Source of the DNA: Sporosarcina oncorhynchi
GTDB taxonomy: Bacteria; Bacillota; Bacilli; Bacillales_A; Planococcaceae
Reading direction: 5' to 3'
Assembly: GCF_033304615.1 (NCBI RefSeq)
Contig: NZ_CP129118.1
Location: forward strand, 1,856,001 to 1,920,000
DNA: 64,000 nucleotides
Below, piece by piece: positions 29,151-38,239 of the stretch. Position numbers and translations under genes: made by a program. Every line of letters begins with the position of its first letter. The first letter of the stretch is position 1. The notes under the pieces were generated by a model, which had not been told where the DNA came from, searched no databases, and saw only the letters and a list, made by a program, of their open reading frames with translations.

Positions 29151-30293
29151 TCATGATTGTAAAGATTCTAGCAATGCTGCTGATATATCTTGCAAGTCTT
29201 CGATTCTGTCTGCCAGACCTGCTTCATTTATTGCCTTTGGCATGCCGTAGACGACTGAAGTCCTCTCTGATTCCCCTATAGTGATAGTCGGGCGAGCACT
29301 CTTCAATTGCTGCATACCTTCCTTACCATCGTAGCCCATTCCTGTCATGATAATCGTAATGAATTGCAGACTTGTTTGTAATGCGGCTGATTCTAACAAA
29401 ACATCCACTGCTGGACGATGACCTTTGCGCGGAGGTTCGATGTCATCAAGATGTACACAGTAACCATTGGTGCATTTCCTCATTTTTAAGTGTTTACCAC
29501 CCGGTGCAATATACGCGACACCCTTTTGGAACAGCTCCCCATCTTCCGCTTCCTTGACATGGATTTCACTCAAACCATCCAACCGCTGGGCTAGAGATTT
29601 AGTAAACCCCGGTGGCATATGTTGGACAACTAATATTGGGACAGAGAGTGCAGCCGGCAATCGGGTCAATACTTCTTGTAGTGCCCGAGGTCCCCCTGTC
29701 GATGTGCCTATTATAACAAAAGTTTCATGCATTTTGGAAAGTTTATTTTCTTTAGGCACTTTTTGGTTATTTGTTGAAACAATCAGTGGCTTTTCAGAAG
29801 TATTCACCTTAAGGCTATTCTCCAATTTTTCGACCTTTTTTACACTTCGTCCAGATGCGAGATTCGTTATATTGACTTTGGACGCAGCTACGACCTTTTC
29901 GACAATTTCATGTTCAACGTCTTGGAGGTTTAAGGAAATTGGACCACCTGGTTTAGCAATGAAATCCACTGCGCCATATTCCATAGCCATCATCGTGTTC
30001 CTTGCACCCGTTTCCGTTGTACTGGATAACATGACAATAGGCGTAGGCTGGTGTTTCATAATCTGTTGGAGTGCCTCCAAACCGTTCATCAAAGGCATTT
30101 CAATATCCATTGTAATTACATCAGGACGCAATTCACTGACCTTTAATAGAGCATCTTTTCCGTTTCTCGCCGTTGCTACGACTTCTAACGAAGGATGTTT
30201 CGAAAGCATATCCGAAATCAATTTGCGCATAAATGCTGAATCATCAACAACCAGAACTTTTTTCAAGTTATCGCTGGATATCAAATTAGTCAC
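29151..30293 (-). CDS. cheB: chemotaxis protein-glutamate methylesterase CheB
   Basis: Removes methyl groups from receptors; activated by phosphorylation from CheA. It has about 380 residues: receiver domain with DD at 17-18 and phospho-acceptor Asp63 (TMDIEMPLMNG), a linker (about 130-190), then the esterase with Ser198 in IIGTSTGGP, His225 in VQHMPPGF and the Asp in TGMGYDG, the catalytic triad. The first possible start is GTG 30293, which overlaps flhG by 8 bp; a TTG three codons later has better spacing to AAAGGG. The matching methyltransferase cheR is not in this window. Confidence 0.96.
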   Translation of the reverse strand: MTNLISSDNLKKVLVVDDSAFMRKLISDMLSKHPSLEVVATARNGKDALLKVSELRPDVITMDIEMPLMNGLEALQQIMKHQPTPIVMLSSTTETGARNTMMAMEYGAVDFIAKPGGPISLNLQDVEHEIVEKVVAASKVNITNLASGRSVKKVEKLENSLKVNTSEKPLIVSTNNQKVPKENKLSKMHETFVIIGTSTGGPRALQEVLTRLPAALSVPILVVQHMPPGFTKSLAQRLDGLSEIHVKEAEDGELFQKGVAYIAPGGKHLKMRKCTNGYCVHLDDIEPPRKGHRPAVDVLLESAALQTSLQFITIIMTGMGYDGKEGMQQLKSARPTITIGESERTSVVYGMPKAINEAGLADRIEDLQDISAALLESLQS

Positions 30294-31149
30294 GCCCTTT
30301 CGAAAATATCCCTTTCAGCTTACTGAGAAAACCTGTTTGTTGCTTGTCTACTGTGAGATTCTCTTTTACAAAAGTGTCCGCGATTGCTGACATTCTTTTT
30401 GAGATAAGCGCTTGTGGAAACATAACTATAAAAGGTTTTTGGGCTAATACAGCTTTATGAACAGATGGATCTTCCGGGAGAAAACCAAGAATAGTCGTCT
30501 CTTTATCAAGAAATTTCTTCATTGCATATTGTAAGCGGGTTACAGATTCATTTCCGTCGTCATGTTTTGACACGCGGTTACTCACAATACTGAATTTCTT
30601 ATCTGGATCCTGCAAGCAGATGAATTTCATCATGGAGTACGCATCTGTAATTGAAGTTGGTTCAGTTGTAGAGATGACAATGACTTCATCCACAGCGATG
30701 ATTAGTTCAATCGATCGTTGCGTTGCACCCGCACCCATATCAAATAGGATGAAATCATAATCTAGTTGCAACTGCTCAAATGCCGCTAGCAGTCGGCCGA
30801 ACATATCTTCTGACCAATCTAGCACGGAATCTAATCCAGATCCACCGGAGATAAAAGTGAGTCCATCGTTTTCGTGATTAATAACCTCATCCAGTTGGCG
30901 ATTGCCAAGTAGATAGTCTTTCAAACTGTAAGTAGGTGTGACGCCTAGAAGAATATGAATATTCCCCATACCGATGTCCATATCTACAACGATGACTTTT
31001 TTCCCTTTCATACGAAGTGCCTGTGCAAAATTAGTCGAAAAGTTTGACTTGCCGACTCCTCCCTTACCACTAACTATCGCAATTGACTTGGCCAGTCCAC
31101 CTTGTGCTTTCAACATCTTCATACGTAGTGTTTCGGCTTGATCATGCAT
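30286..31149 (-). CDS. flhG: flagellar number regulator FlhG (YlxH), MinD-like ATPase
   Basis: ParA/MinD-type ATPase that works with FlhF to set flagellar number and position. It has 287 residues, with a deviant Walker A SGKGGVGKSN at about 27-36, VDMDIGMGNIHILLG, and FILFDMGAG as Walker B-like motif. N-terminal MHDQAETLRMKMLKAQ resembles the DQAxxLR motif of FlhG proteins that stimulates the FlhF GTPase. ATG 31149 overlaps the flhF end by eight bases; an upstream extension to 31176 is inside flhF and unlikely. Followed by cheB. Confidence 0.95.
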   Translation of the reverse strand: MHDQAETLRMKMLKAQGGLAKSIAIVSGKGGVGKSNFSTNFAQALRMKGKKVIVVDMDIGMGNIHILLGVTPTYSLKDYLLGNRQLDEVINHENDGLTFISGGSGLDSVLDWSEDMFGRLLAAFEQLQLDYDFILFDMGAGATQRSIELIIAVDEVIVISTTEPTSITDAYSMMKFICLQDPDKKFSIVSNRVSKHDDGNESVTRLQYAMKKFLDKETTILGFLPEDPSVHKAVLAQKPFIVMFPQALISKRMSAIADTFVKENLTVDKQQTGFLSKLKGIFSKGRD

Positions 31150-32254
31150 GATTGACACCTGCCAACAAGAGATCAATTAACTTTTTTAGAGTAGCTTCAG
31201 AAATATCTTCCGGCACTTCTTGACCATCCGTATAATAGGCGACCCCTTTTCCGTATTGTTTCATCAGATTGAAAATAGGACCAACGGAATGAGTCTCATC
31301 CACTTTTGTGAAAATGAATTTTCCAATTGGAAATGAAGTGAATCTATCAACTATTGTCTTCATATCCTCTTCTTTCGATGTGACAGATAACACGAGGTAC
31401 GACTCCATATCAAGCTCAAAGTCGATAAGATTCTTTATATCATCGACATATTTGCTTTCTTTGTAATTGCGTCCCGCTGTATCAATGAAAACGACATCAA
31501 TGTCTTTCATCTTGGCGATAGCTTCATTGAAGTCTTCTTTGTTATAGACAACTTCTACAGGCGCTTGAAGCAAGTTTGCATAAGTCCGCAGTTGTTCAAT
31601 GGCCGCAATACGGTATGTATCGGTTGTGATGAAGCCTACTTTCTTTTTATCTTCCAACAATGCCCTAGCGGCAATTTTGGCAATTGTCGTCGTTTTACCG
31701 ACTCCTGTCGGACCAAGGACATTGACATATTTTCGATTAAAGGAAATTCCGCCAAAAGGAAGTGCAGAAAATTCATCGAGTAAAATTTTTCTAGCATACT
31801 CATTCTGCTCTTCTAAATTGAAATCCTTTTTCTCATCTTTCATCCGTGTATACAGTTCATTTCCGATTTTAAAGATTAACTCTTCCGATAATTCCTGCTG
31901 TTCGAGTGATGATAGCAATGGTGTCAAGCTTTCTGGCAAATTTATATATGCAGAAGACTGTTTCATATCCTGAAGCAGTTTTCTCATTTCTTTCATCTCT
32001 TTTTTAATTTCGGAATTGGCTTCGGATCCTGCAAAAGTCTGCTGTGGCTTATTATAGCGTGCAGGTTCTTGTGGAAAGGCAACAGGTTCATCATAACCTG
32101 CCACCACTTCCACGGATTTTTTTTGAAAAAATCCCATAAATCCTTTTGATTTTATGACTGATGAACTAAGAATGACAGCTTCATCGCCGAAATCAGCTCT
32201 TACTTTCTTCATCGCCTCCACCATTGTGTCGGCAGTATATTTTTTCATCTTCAT
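31142..32254 (-). CDS. flhF: flagellar biosynthesis GTPase FlhF
   Basis: SRP-family GTPase governing flagellar placement. It has 370 residues: basic N-terminal B region (MKMKKYTADTMVEAMKKVR, then GDEAVILSS), a linker, N domain helices, and G domain with [40 protein letters not shown] and FTKVDET. ATG at 32254 overlaps the last base of the flhA stop (TGATG). Adjacent flhG encodes its regulator. Motifs are intact. Confidence 0.96.
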   Translation of the reverse strand: MKMKKYTADTMVEAMKKVRADFGDEAVILSSSVIKSKGFMGFFQKKSVEVVAGYDEPVAFPQEPARYNKPQQTFAGSEANSEIKKEMKEMRKLLQDMKQSSAYINLPESLTPLLSSLEQQELSEELIFKIGNELYTRMKDEKKDFNLEEQNEYARKILLDEFSALPFGGISFNRKYVNVLGPTGVGKTTTIAKIAARALLEDKKKVGFITTDTYRIAAIEQLRTYANLLQAPVEVVYNKEDFNEAIAKMKDIDVVFIDTAGRNYKESKYVDDIKNLIDFELDMESYLVLSVTSKEEDMKTIVDRFTSFPIGKFIFTKVDETHSVGPIFNLMKQYGKGVAYYTDGQEVPEDISEATLKKLIDLLLAGVNHA

Positions 32255-34284
32255 CAAATATCCACCACCCCGACACTTTGTACTTCTATGGAAGCTTCAA
32301 GTTCATTATAAGATAATACCGGTATTTGCGGGAAGTATCGTTCCGTAATCTGACGTAAATACATCCGTATAGCAGGCGAGCATAAAATGACCGGCGATTG
32401 ATCCATCAAGGCAACTCTTTCGACTTCTCTTGCGATCGATTCCAAAATCTCCTGTGAACTGGCTGGGTCAATCGATAAGTAATTCCCCTGCTCAGTTTGT
32501 TGGATGTTATCAGCTATCAGCTTTTCAACTTTGCCTGAAACGGTCAATACTTTTAATGCGTCTGAACCGCTCGCATATTGGGAAGTAATTTGTCTTGCTA
32601 AAGCCTGCCTGACATACTCAGTTAAAAGATCAATGTCAGAAGAATACTTAGAGTAGTCCGCCAGCGTTTCAAAAATAATTGGCAGATTTCTAATAGATAC
32701 ACTTTCATTAAGCAATTTGGCAAGCACTTTCTGGATTTCACCGATTGATAACGGAGTCGGCGTCAATTCATCAACAAGAATTGGATACGTCTCACGCACA
32801 TGATCGACTAGTTGCTTTGTTTCTTGACGGCCAATTAAATCAGCTGCATTTGCACGGATCACTTCAGTCAAGTGAGTAGATACAACGCTTGGCGGATCGA
32901 CAACGGTATACCCCATAATTTCAGCGTCTTCCTTGACATCTTCCGTAATCCATTTAGCTGGAAGTCCAAATGAAGGCTCTATAGTATCTATACCAATAAT
33001 CGAATCATCTCCGCCAGGACTCATAGCGAGATAGTGATCTAGAAGCAATTCCCCTCTAGCCAGCTCATTTCCTTTAATTTTGATCCGGTATTCATTTGGT
33101 TGCAACTGAATATTATCACGGATTCGAACGACCGGTATGACTAGCCCAAGTTCGAGTGCAAGTTGTCTACGAATCATAACGACTCGATCTAACAGGTCTC
33201 CACCTTGCTGTGCATCAACGAGCGGAATTAGTCCATACCCGAACTCAAACTCAATCGGATCGACATTCAACAAGTTGACGACATTTTCAGGACTTTTCAA
33301 CCCTTCCGTTTCGACTTCCTCTTCCATCTCCAACATCTCATCAGGATTTTCTTCGGGTTTTCTCATAAGCATCATTGCAGCAATACCAAGCGTAGCTGCG
33401 ACTGGAATCGTGAAAATATTGGAGATTGGCGTAAATAGACCTAATAGTAATAAGGTTGTAGCTGCAACAATTAACAACTTTGGCTGTCCCAATAACTGTT
33501 TTGTAATATCCGATCCAAGATTCCCTTCGGACGCAGCTCTTGTAACAACGATACCGGTTGCTGTGGAAATAAGTAGTGCTGGTATTTGAGATACGATTCC
33601 GTCTCCAACTGTCAGCCGAGAAAATCGCGCCGCCGCTTCCGCGAATGGCAAGTCCATTTGGACAACACCAATGATCATACCGACTAACAGGTTAATGATA
33701 ACGATAATGATTCCAGCAATTGCATCTCCTTTAACAAACTTTGTCGCACCATCCATTGCCCCGTAGAAATCCGCTTCATTACTTACTTTTTCACGGCGTG
33801 TACGTGCGTCAATTTCGGAAATCATACCTGCGTTCAGATCCGCATCGATACTCATCTGTTTACCCGGCATAGCATCAAGCGTAAAGCGGGCAGCAACTTC
33901 AGATACACGCTCGGATCCTTTTGTAATAACAATAAACTGAATGATGATTAAAATGACGAAAACGACTAAACCGACTACGACATTCCCTCCGGTTACGAAT
34001 GTACCGAATGTATCAACGACACTCCCTGCATCACCTTTAGATAGAATAGCACGTGTAGTAGAGACGTTCAGGCCTAAGCGGAACAACGTCAACAATAAGA
34101 GCAAAGAAGGAAATATGGAAAACTGCAAAGCTTCCTGCATATTCATAGACGTCAGTAAAACCATCAAACCTAATGTAATATTGATGATGATTAAAAAACT
34201 TAATAGCCACGGTGGCAACGGGATGACGAGCATTGCGACAATCATGATAACCGCCGCTAACACACCTATATCTTTGAACTGCAT
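32254..34284 (-). CDS. flhA: flagellar type III export gate protein FlhA
   Basis: Major inner-membrane export-gate subunit. It has 676 residues: about eight membrane helices in the first 320 residues with the FHIPEP-type conserved loop (LDAMPGKQMSIDADLNAGMI, ADFYGAMDGATKFVKGDA), then a long cytoplasmic domain (about 330-676) that docks export chaperone-substrate complexes (WITEDVKEDAEIMGYTVVDP, VHLTEV-like STHLTEVIRANA). Starts at ATG 34284, 26 bp after flhB. Length and helices are normal. Confidence 0.97.
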   Translation of the reverse strand: MQFKDIGVLAAVIMIVAMLVIPLPPWLLSFLIIINITLGLMVLLTSMNMQEALQFSIFPSLLLLLTLFRLGLNVSTTRAILSKGDAGSVVDTFGTFVTGGNVVVGLVVFVILIIIQFIVITKGSERVSEVAARFTLDAMPGKQMSIDADLNAGMISEIDARTRREKVSNEADFYGAMDGATKFVKGDAIAGIIIVIINLLVGMIIGVVQMDLPFAEAAARFSRLTVGDGIVSQIPALLISTATGIVVTRAASEGNLGSDITKQLLGQPKLLIVAATTLLLLGLFTPISNIFTIPVAATLGIAAMMLMRKPEENPDEMLEMEEEVETEGLKSPENVVNLLNVDPIEFEFGYGLIPLVDAQQGGDLLDRVVMIRRQLALELGLVIPVVRIRDNIQLQPNEYRIKIKGNELARGELLLDHYLAMSPGGDDSIIGIDTIEPSFGLPAKWITEDVKEDAEIMGYTVVDPPSVVSTHLTEVIRANAADLIGRQETKQLVDHVRETYPILVDELTPTPLSIGEIQKVLAKLLNESVSIRNLPIIFETLADYSKYSSDIDLLTEYVRQALARQITSQYASGSDALKVLTVSGKVEKLIADNIQQTEQGNYLSIDPASSQEILESIAREVERVALMDQSPVILCSPAIRMYLRQITERYFPQIPVLSYNELEASIEVQSVGVVDI

Positions 34285-34310
34285 GTCATCCCTACTTTCT
34301 CATAGTGTAC

Positions 34311-35393
34311 TCATATTTTTCGTTGAATGCGATAAACATATGCCAATATCTCAGCCACTGTTTTGAAAAACTCATCTGGAATTCGATCTCCGATTTCTAC
34401 ATCGTCATACAAAGCTCTAGCTAATGGTCTATTCTCTACCATGACAATCTCATGCTCTTTCGCAATCAGCTTAATCTTCTGGGCTATGAAATCGGCACCT
34501 TTAGCAATAACTACCGGGGCATCCATCTGATCGTCATCATATTTAAGAGCAATGGCAAAGTGGGTTGGGTTTGTAATAACCACATCGGCTTGGGGAACTT
34601 CTTGCATCATCCTTCTCATCGCCATTTCGCGTTGGCGCTGTTTAATGCGCGATTTGATGATAGGATCCCCTTCCGTATTTTTATATTCATCCTTAATATC
34701 CTGTTTAGACATTTTAAGGTTTTTTTCATAATCATATTTCTGATAAAAATAATCCAGGATCGATATGAACAACAACACGAATGATGCAACGATCCCCATC
34801 AACGCAACTAATTGTCCGACGACGATCATCGCATCCTTCGGCGTTTTGAAAGCCAGCCCGAGTACTTTCTCGATATTTGTGACAAGAAGTAATGTCGTAA
34901 CAGAGCCGATAAAAGAAATTTTCAATAATGATTTCATCAATTCAACTAATGCACGGATAGAAAATATCCGTTTCAACCCTTTAATTGGATCAATCTTCTT
35001 CAAATCGAATTTCAATGTCTCCGTCGTAAACAGTAAACCGAATTGGGCAAGGTTTCCTGTTATACCTGCAAGGACGGCAACTGCCATGACAGGTAGTAGA
35101 ATAAAAGCCATCTGTATGAGCATCGTCGTGTAAATGATCATCGTTCCGTCTTCATCTAACGTTTTAATAGGCATGAATTCGGTGAATGTATGTGTAAAGA
35201 ATGTAAAGAAACGATCACGCATGAATCCCGCGGCAAAAAACAAGAACATAAACACAAAAAGCAAGACAATTGAACTTGTAACATCCGCACTCTTCAGTAC
35301 TTGCCCTTTCTTACGGGAATCGAGACGCTTTTTTGGAGTGGCCTTTTCTGTCTTCTCGCCTGCAAAGAATTGTAGATCCAAGCGAATCATCAT
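34311..35393 (-). CDS. flhB: flagellar export switch protein FlhB
   Basis: Export apparatus protein that changes substrate specificity from rod/hook to filament. It has 360 residues: N-terminal DLQFFAGEKTEKATPKKR, four membrane helices, and a cytoplasmic C-terminal domain with the autocleavage site NPTH at about 275 (VVITNPTHFAIALKYD). ATG 35393 (or the adjacent one) lies one base after the fliR stop. The small gene ylqH near the other end of the window encodes a protein like this C-terminal domain. Confidence 0.97.
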   Translation of the reverse strand: MMIRLDLQFFAGEKTEKATPKKRLDSRKKGQVLKSADVTSSIVLLFVFMFLFFAAGFMRDRFFTFFTHTFTEFMPIKTLDEDGTMIIYTTMLIQMAFILLPVMAVAVLAGITGNLAQFGLLFTTETLKFDLKKIDPIKGLKRIFSIRALVELMKSLLKISFIGSVTTLLLVTNIEKVLGLAFKTPKDAMIVVGQLVALMGIVASFVLLFISILDYFYQKYDYEKNLKMSKQDIKDEYKNTEGDPIIKSRIKQRQREMAMRRMMQEVPQADVVITNPTHFAIALKYDDDQMDAPVVIAKGADFIAQKIKLIAKEHEIVMVENRPLARALYDDVEIGDRIPDEFFKTVAEILAYVYRIQRKI

Positions 35394-35394
35394 T

Positions 35395-36171
35395 TCAGCC
35401 ACCCCCTAAGATGATCATCAAATCCCTCATTGCCGACATCATTATTTCAAACAACTTGCGCATCATCGAAATCATGACGGTGAACATCGTCACTAGCACG
35501 AGAAAACTCACGCCAATCTTAATCGGAAAACCGACAACAAAAATGTTTAATTGAGGGACCGTTCTTGCAGTGATTCCTAAAGCCAAATCGACAAGAAACA
35601 ATGTCGCGACAATTGGTATAGACATTTGAAAAGCGATGGCGAACGTTGTCATAAACAACCGCGCAACAAATTCAATCAGCCTTTCTTCACCGAACGCCGG
35701 CCAAAGCATATCCATTGGAACAAAGCGGTAACTATAAAAAATACCATCCAACAACATATGATGCGCGTTCAATGTAAGCAGCAATAACATAGCCAATACA
35801 TTAAAAAATTGACCGAGCAAAGGTGATTGTGCACCTGTTTGAGGGTCAATGACGTTGGCAATTGCAAAACCCATCTGAAAATCGATAAAACCGCCAGCAA
35901 TCTGGATAGCAGACATGACGATGTATGCTATCACGCCTATGTATAGGCCGACTGTTGCTTCTTTTAATATCAAAAGTATGTATGTACCATCAATTTGCAG
36001 ATCGGGTGCATCGATTGTATAGACCATGAACCAAGCCAACAGAGCAGCAAACAATATGCGTTGTGTTGTCGGGATAGCGCGATAGGAAAACAAAGGTACG
36101 GTAACGATAAATGCAGTGACTCGAGTCAGTATGAGCAGGTAAACAGCTAGGGATGGCAATAATTCTTCCAT
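35395..36171 (-). CDS. fliR: flagellar export gate protein FliR
   Basis: Polytopic component of the FliPQR export channel. It has 258 residues and six predicted membrane helices; recognisable stretches include FIDFQMGFAIANVIDPQTGAQ split by GQFFNVLAMLLLL, and DLALGITARTVPQLNIFVVG. The end GILGGG-like motif is poly-Gly just before the stop, and the GGGGGTGG there doubles as the flhB ribosome-binding site. Lies 4 bp after fliQ. Confidence 0.96.
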   Translation of the reverse strand: MEELLPSLAVYLLILTRVTAFIVTVPLFSYRAIPTTQRILFAALLAWFMVYTIDAPDLQIDGTYILLILKEATVGLYIGVIAYIVMSAIQIAGGFIDFQMGFAIANVIDPQTGAQSPLLGQFFNVLAMLLLLTLNAHHMLLDGIFYSYRFVPMDMLWPAFGEERLIEFVARLFMTTFAIAFQMSIPIVATLFLVDLALGITARTVPQLNIFVVGFPIKIGVSFLVLVTMFTVMISMMRKLFEIMMSAMRDLMIILGGG

Positions 36172-36175
36172 TACA

Positions 36176-36445
36176 TCACCCTATATACCTGACTAGGTTT
36201 TCAAAGATATCTGAAGCGAAAGCTGTCACCCTTCCCAGCATCCAAGGACCGAAAAATATAATGCCAACAAGTACTGCTATGATTTTCGGAACAAACGCTA
36301 ATGTCTGTTCCTGAATCTGTGTGGTCGCTTGAAATATACTGACCGTCAAACCAGTAACTAAAGCGACAATTAATAGTGGGCCTGACGCTAACAAAATGAC
36401 CCATATCGCCCGTTCTGCTATCGTTATAACCATTTCGCCCGTCAT
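36176..36445 (-). CDS. fliQ: flagellar export gate protein FliQ
   Basis: Small two-helix membrane subunit of the FliPQR channel. It has 89 residues, the standard length, with VALVTGLTVSIFQATTQIQE and TLAFVPKIIAVLVGIIFFGP, both diagnostic of FliQ/SpaQ/YscS. Preceded by GGGAGTGG ribosome-binding site. Between fliP (53 bp) and fliR (4 bp). Confidence 0.96.
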   Translation of the reverse strand: MTGEMVITIAERAIWVILLASGPLLIVALVTGLTVSIFQATTQIQEQTLAFVPKIIAVLVGIIFFGPWMLGRVTAFASDIFENLVRYIG

Positions 36446-36498
36446 GATTCACCACTCCCATTATATAAAAAAGATACCGGTTGATTAGCTATAGTCAG

Positions 36499-37164
36499 CT
36501 AAAAGCTTTGAAGCAATGATTTAATAATGAGATACCATCCGTCCACAAGAACAAACAACAGAATTTTAAAAGGCAATGAAATCATTACCGGCGGCAACAT
36601 CATCATACCCATAGACATTAGTACACTTGCTACAATCATGTCGATGACGAGAAATGGGATGAAAACCATGAAACCCATCTGAAATGCGGTTTTGATTTCA
36701 CTTAAAGCGAAAGCAGGAACGAGCATTGTCAAAGGAATATCTTCCAATTTTTCGGGCTGCTCGGCTTTATTGTACCGTATGAACAGTTCCAGATCTTTTT
36801 GCCTCGTATGCTTGCTCATGAACTCTTTGAAAGGACCACTCATCTCTTCATAGGCTTCTTCAAGCGAAATTTCTTCCGCGAATAATGGTGTGAGCGCTTT
36901 ATCATTCACTTCCTGAAAAGTAGGTGCCATGACGAAAAACGTTAAAAACAGCGCTAGTCCTACAATAACTTGGTTTGGAGGCATTTGCTGTGTCGCTAGT
37001 GCGGTTCTGACAAACGACAGCACGATGACAATTCTCGCAAACGAAGTCATTAGAATTAGAATAGCAGGTGCAAGCGAAAGAACAGTGAGAAGAAGAAGCA
37101 TTTTGATGGATGTTGATACGTTTGCCGCGTCACTGTCCGAAAAAAACTGGACGAAATCATTCAT
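36499..37164 (-). CDS. fliP: flagellar export gate protein FliP
   Basis: Core channel-forming subunit of the flagellar type III export gate. It has 221 residues with SFARIVIVLSFVRTALATQQ and PPNQVIVGLALFLTFFVMAP, a periplasmic/extracellular loop (about 85-150), then LPAFALSEIK-type LVPAFALSEIKTAFQMGF and IASVLMSMGMMMLPP. No N-terminal signal peptide, unlike enterobacterial FliP, as usual in Bacillales. Overlaps the end of fliO/fliZ by 8 bp. Confidence 0.97.
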   Translation of the reverse strand: MNDFVQFFSDSDAANVSTSIKMLLLLTVLSLAPAILILMTSFARIVIVLSFVRTALATQQMPPNQVIVGLALFLTFFVMAPTFQEVNDKALTPLFAEEISLEEAYEEMSGPFKEFMSKHTRQKDLELFIRYNKAEQPEKLEDIPLTMLVPAFALSEIKTAFQMGFMVFIPFLVIDMIVASVLMSMGMMMLPPVMISLPFKILLFVLVDGWYLIIKSLLQSF

Positions 37165-37852
37165 CTTTTCTGCTCTCCTTTTCTTCCAATCGGCTTAAGT
37201 GTTTCTGGCGTTCTGATTTGAGTTCATCCAATCGGGTTGCGAAAATATTTTTGAAGTCTTCTTGTTCACTCTGATTGTCTGAAGAGCCATTTCTTCTCTC
37301 TGAAATGAACGTTATAATCTTACTTACAAATCCGGATGATGGATTTATTCCATCTTCTCCGAGATAGCTTTCCAATTGACGGATTTCTTCAGGATCAACA
37401 ATTTCTTTCAGCAACCTGACTTCATCTCCAACCCCTACCAAATAGTAAGTGTCACCAATCATGACAAGTTGTATAGACTTTTGCTGACCTAAGGAAAGAC
37501 CGCCCATATTTTTCATCAATCGATGTTGTTCAAACATCCGGTTCTTACGATTTAAAAACTTTAATAATGCAAGCAAAAGCGCAATGACAAAGATAAATGC
37601 AAAAATCATCCGTATATAATCTCCCCAAGAAGAACCACTAGCTGCCTCGCTAGTTGAACGATTGGCAGCCGGTTCATCTTTCTCTTCCATTATGGGAGTT
37701 TCATCCTTCTCATCTTTACCAGTTTTATAAAAATCCGAAAGAAATGTATCATTATCGGATTCTGCAAATACAACAAGCGAAGGCAATGTAAAGAACAATA
37801 AACACACTAGAATGAATGGTAATGACTTCGTTAATATAATTGCTACTCTCAT
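37157..37852 (-). CDS. fliO: flagellar biosynthesis protein FliO/FliZ
   Basis: 231 residues with a cleavable-looking N-terminal signal (about 1-30, ending PSLVVFAES), an extracellular acidic segment (about 31-78), one membrane helix (about 81-103), and a cytoplasmic domain with GGLSLGQQKSIQLVMIGDTYYLVGV, which is the FliO family core. FliO helps assemble the FliPQR gate. Called FliZ in B. subtilis; the position between cheY and fliP is identical. C-terminal 60 residues are charged and coiled-coil-like (LDELKSERQKHLSRLEEK). Confidence 0.92.
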   Translation of the reverse strand: MRVAIILTKSLPFILVCLLFFTLPSLVVFAESDNDTFLSDFYKTGKDEKDETPIMEEKDEPAANRSTSEAASGSSWGDYIRMIFAFIFVIALLLALLKFLNRKNRMFEQHRLMKNMGGLSLGQQKSIQLVMIGDTYYLVGVGDEVRLLKEIVDPEEIRQLESYLGEDGINPSSGFVSKIITFISERRNGSSDNQSEQEDFKNIFATRLDELKSERQKHLSRLEEKESRKDE

Positions 37853-37856
37853 ACAA

Positions 37857-38219
37857 TCAACCTAAAGCTTTTTGAATCGCTTCGACAACTCGGTCTGCTT
37901 GGAAAGGCTTAACGATGAAGTCTTTTGCCCCCGCCTGGATTGCATCGATAACCATTGCCTGTTGCCCCATCGCTGAACACATAATGATTGTCGCGGATGG
38001 ATCTTTTTCCTTGATTGCTTTTAATGCTGCGATTCCATCCATTTCAGGCATTGTAATGTCCATTGTGACAAGGTCAGGTTTCAATTCCATATATTTTTCG
38101 ACTGCCTGTGCACCGTCAGCCGCCTCACCTACAACTTCAAAACTGTTCTTTGTCAAAATATCCTTAATCATCATGCGCATAAAAGCCGCGTCGTCTACTA
38201 TTAAAATACGTTTACCCAT
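37857..38219 (-). CDS. cheY: chemotaxis response regulator CheY
   Basis: Single receiver domain that binds the flagellar switch when phosphorylated. It has 120 residues with the acidic pair at 9-10 (IVDDAAF), phospho-acceptor Asp54 (VTMDITMPEMDG), Ser/Thr position in CSAMGQ (about 82) and Lys104 (IVKPF). Downstream of fliY and 4 bp before fliO/fliZ, the standard Bacillus arrangement. In B. subtilis CheY-P promotes counterclockwise rotation; same polarity here is presumed. Confidence 0.97.
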   Translation of the reverse strand: MGKRILIVDDAAFMRMMIKDILTKNSFEVVGEAADGAQAVEKYMELKPDLVTMDITMPEMDGIAALKAIKEKDPSATIIMCSAMGQQAMVIDAIQAGAKDFIVKPFQADRVVEAIQKALG

Positions 38220-38239
38220 TCTCTATGACCTCCCGAATA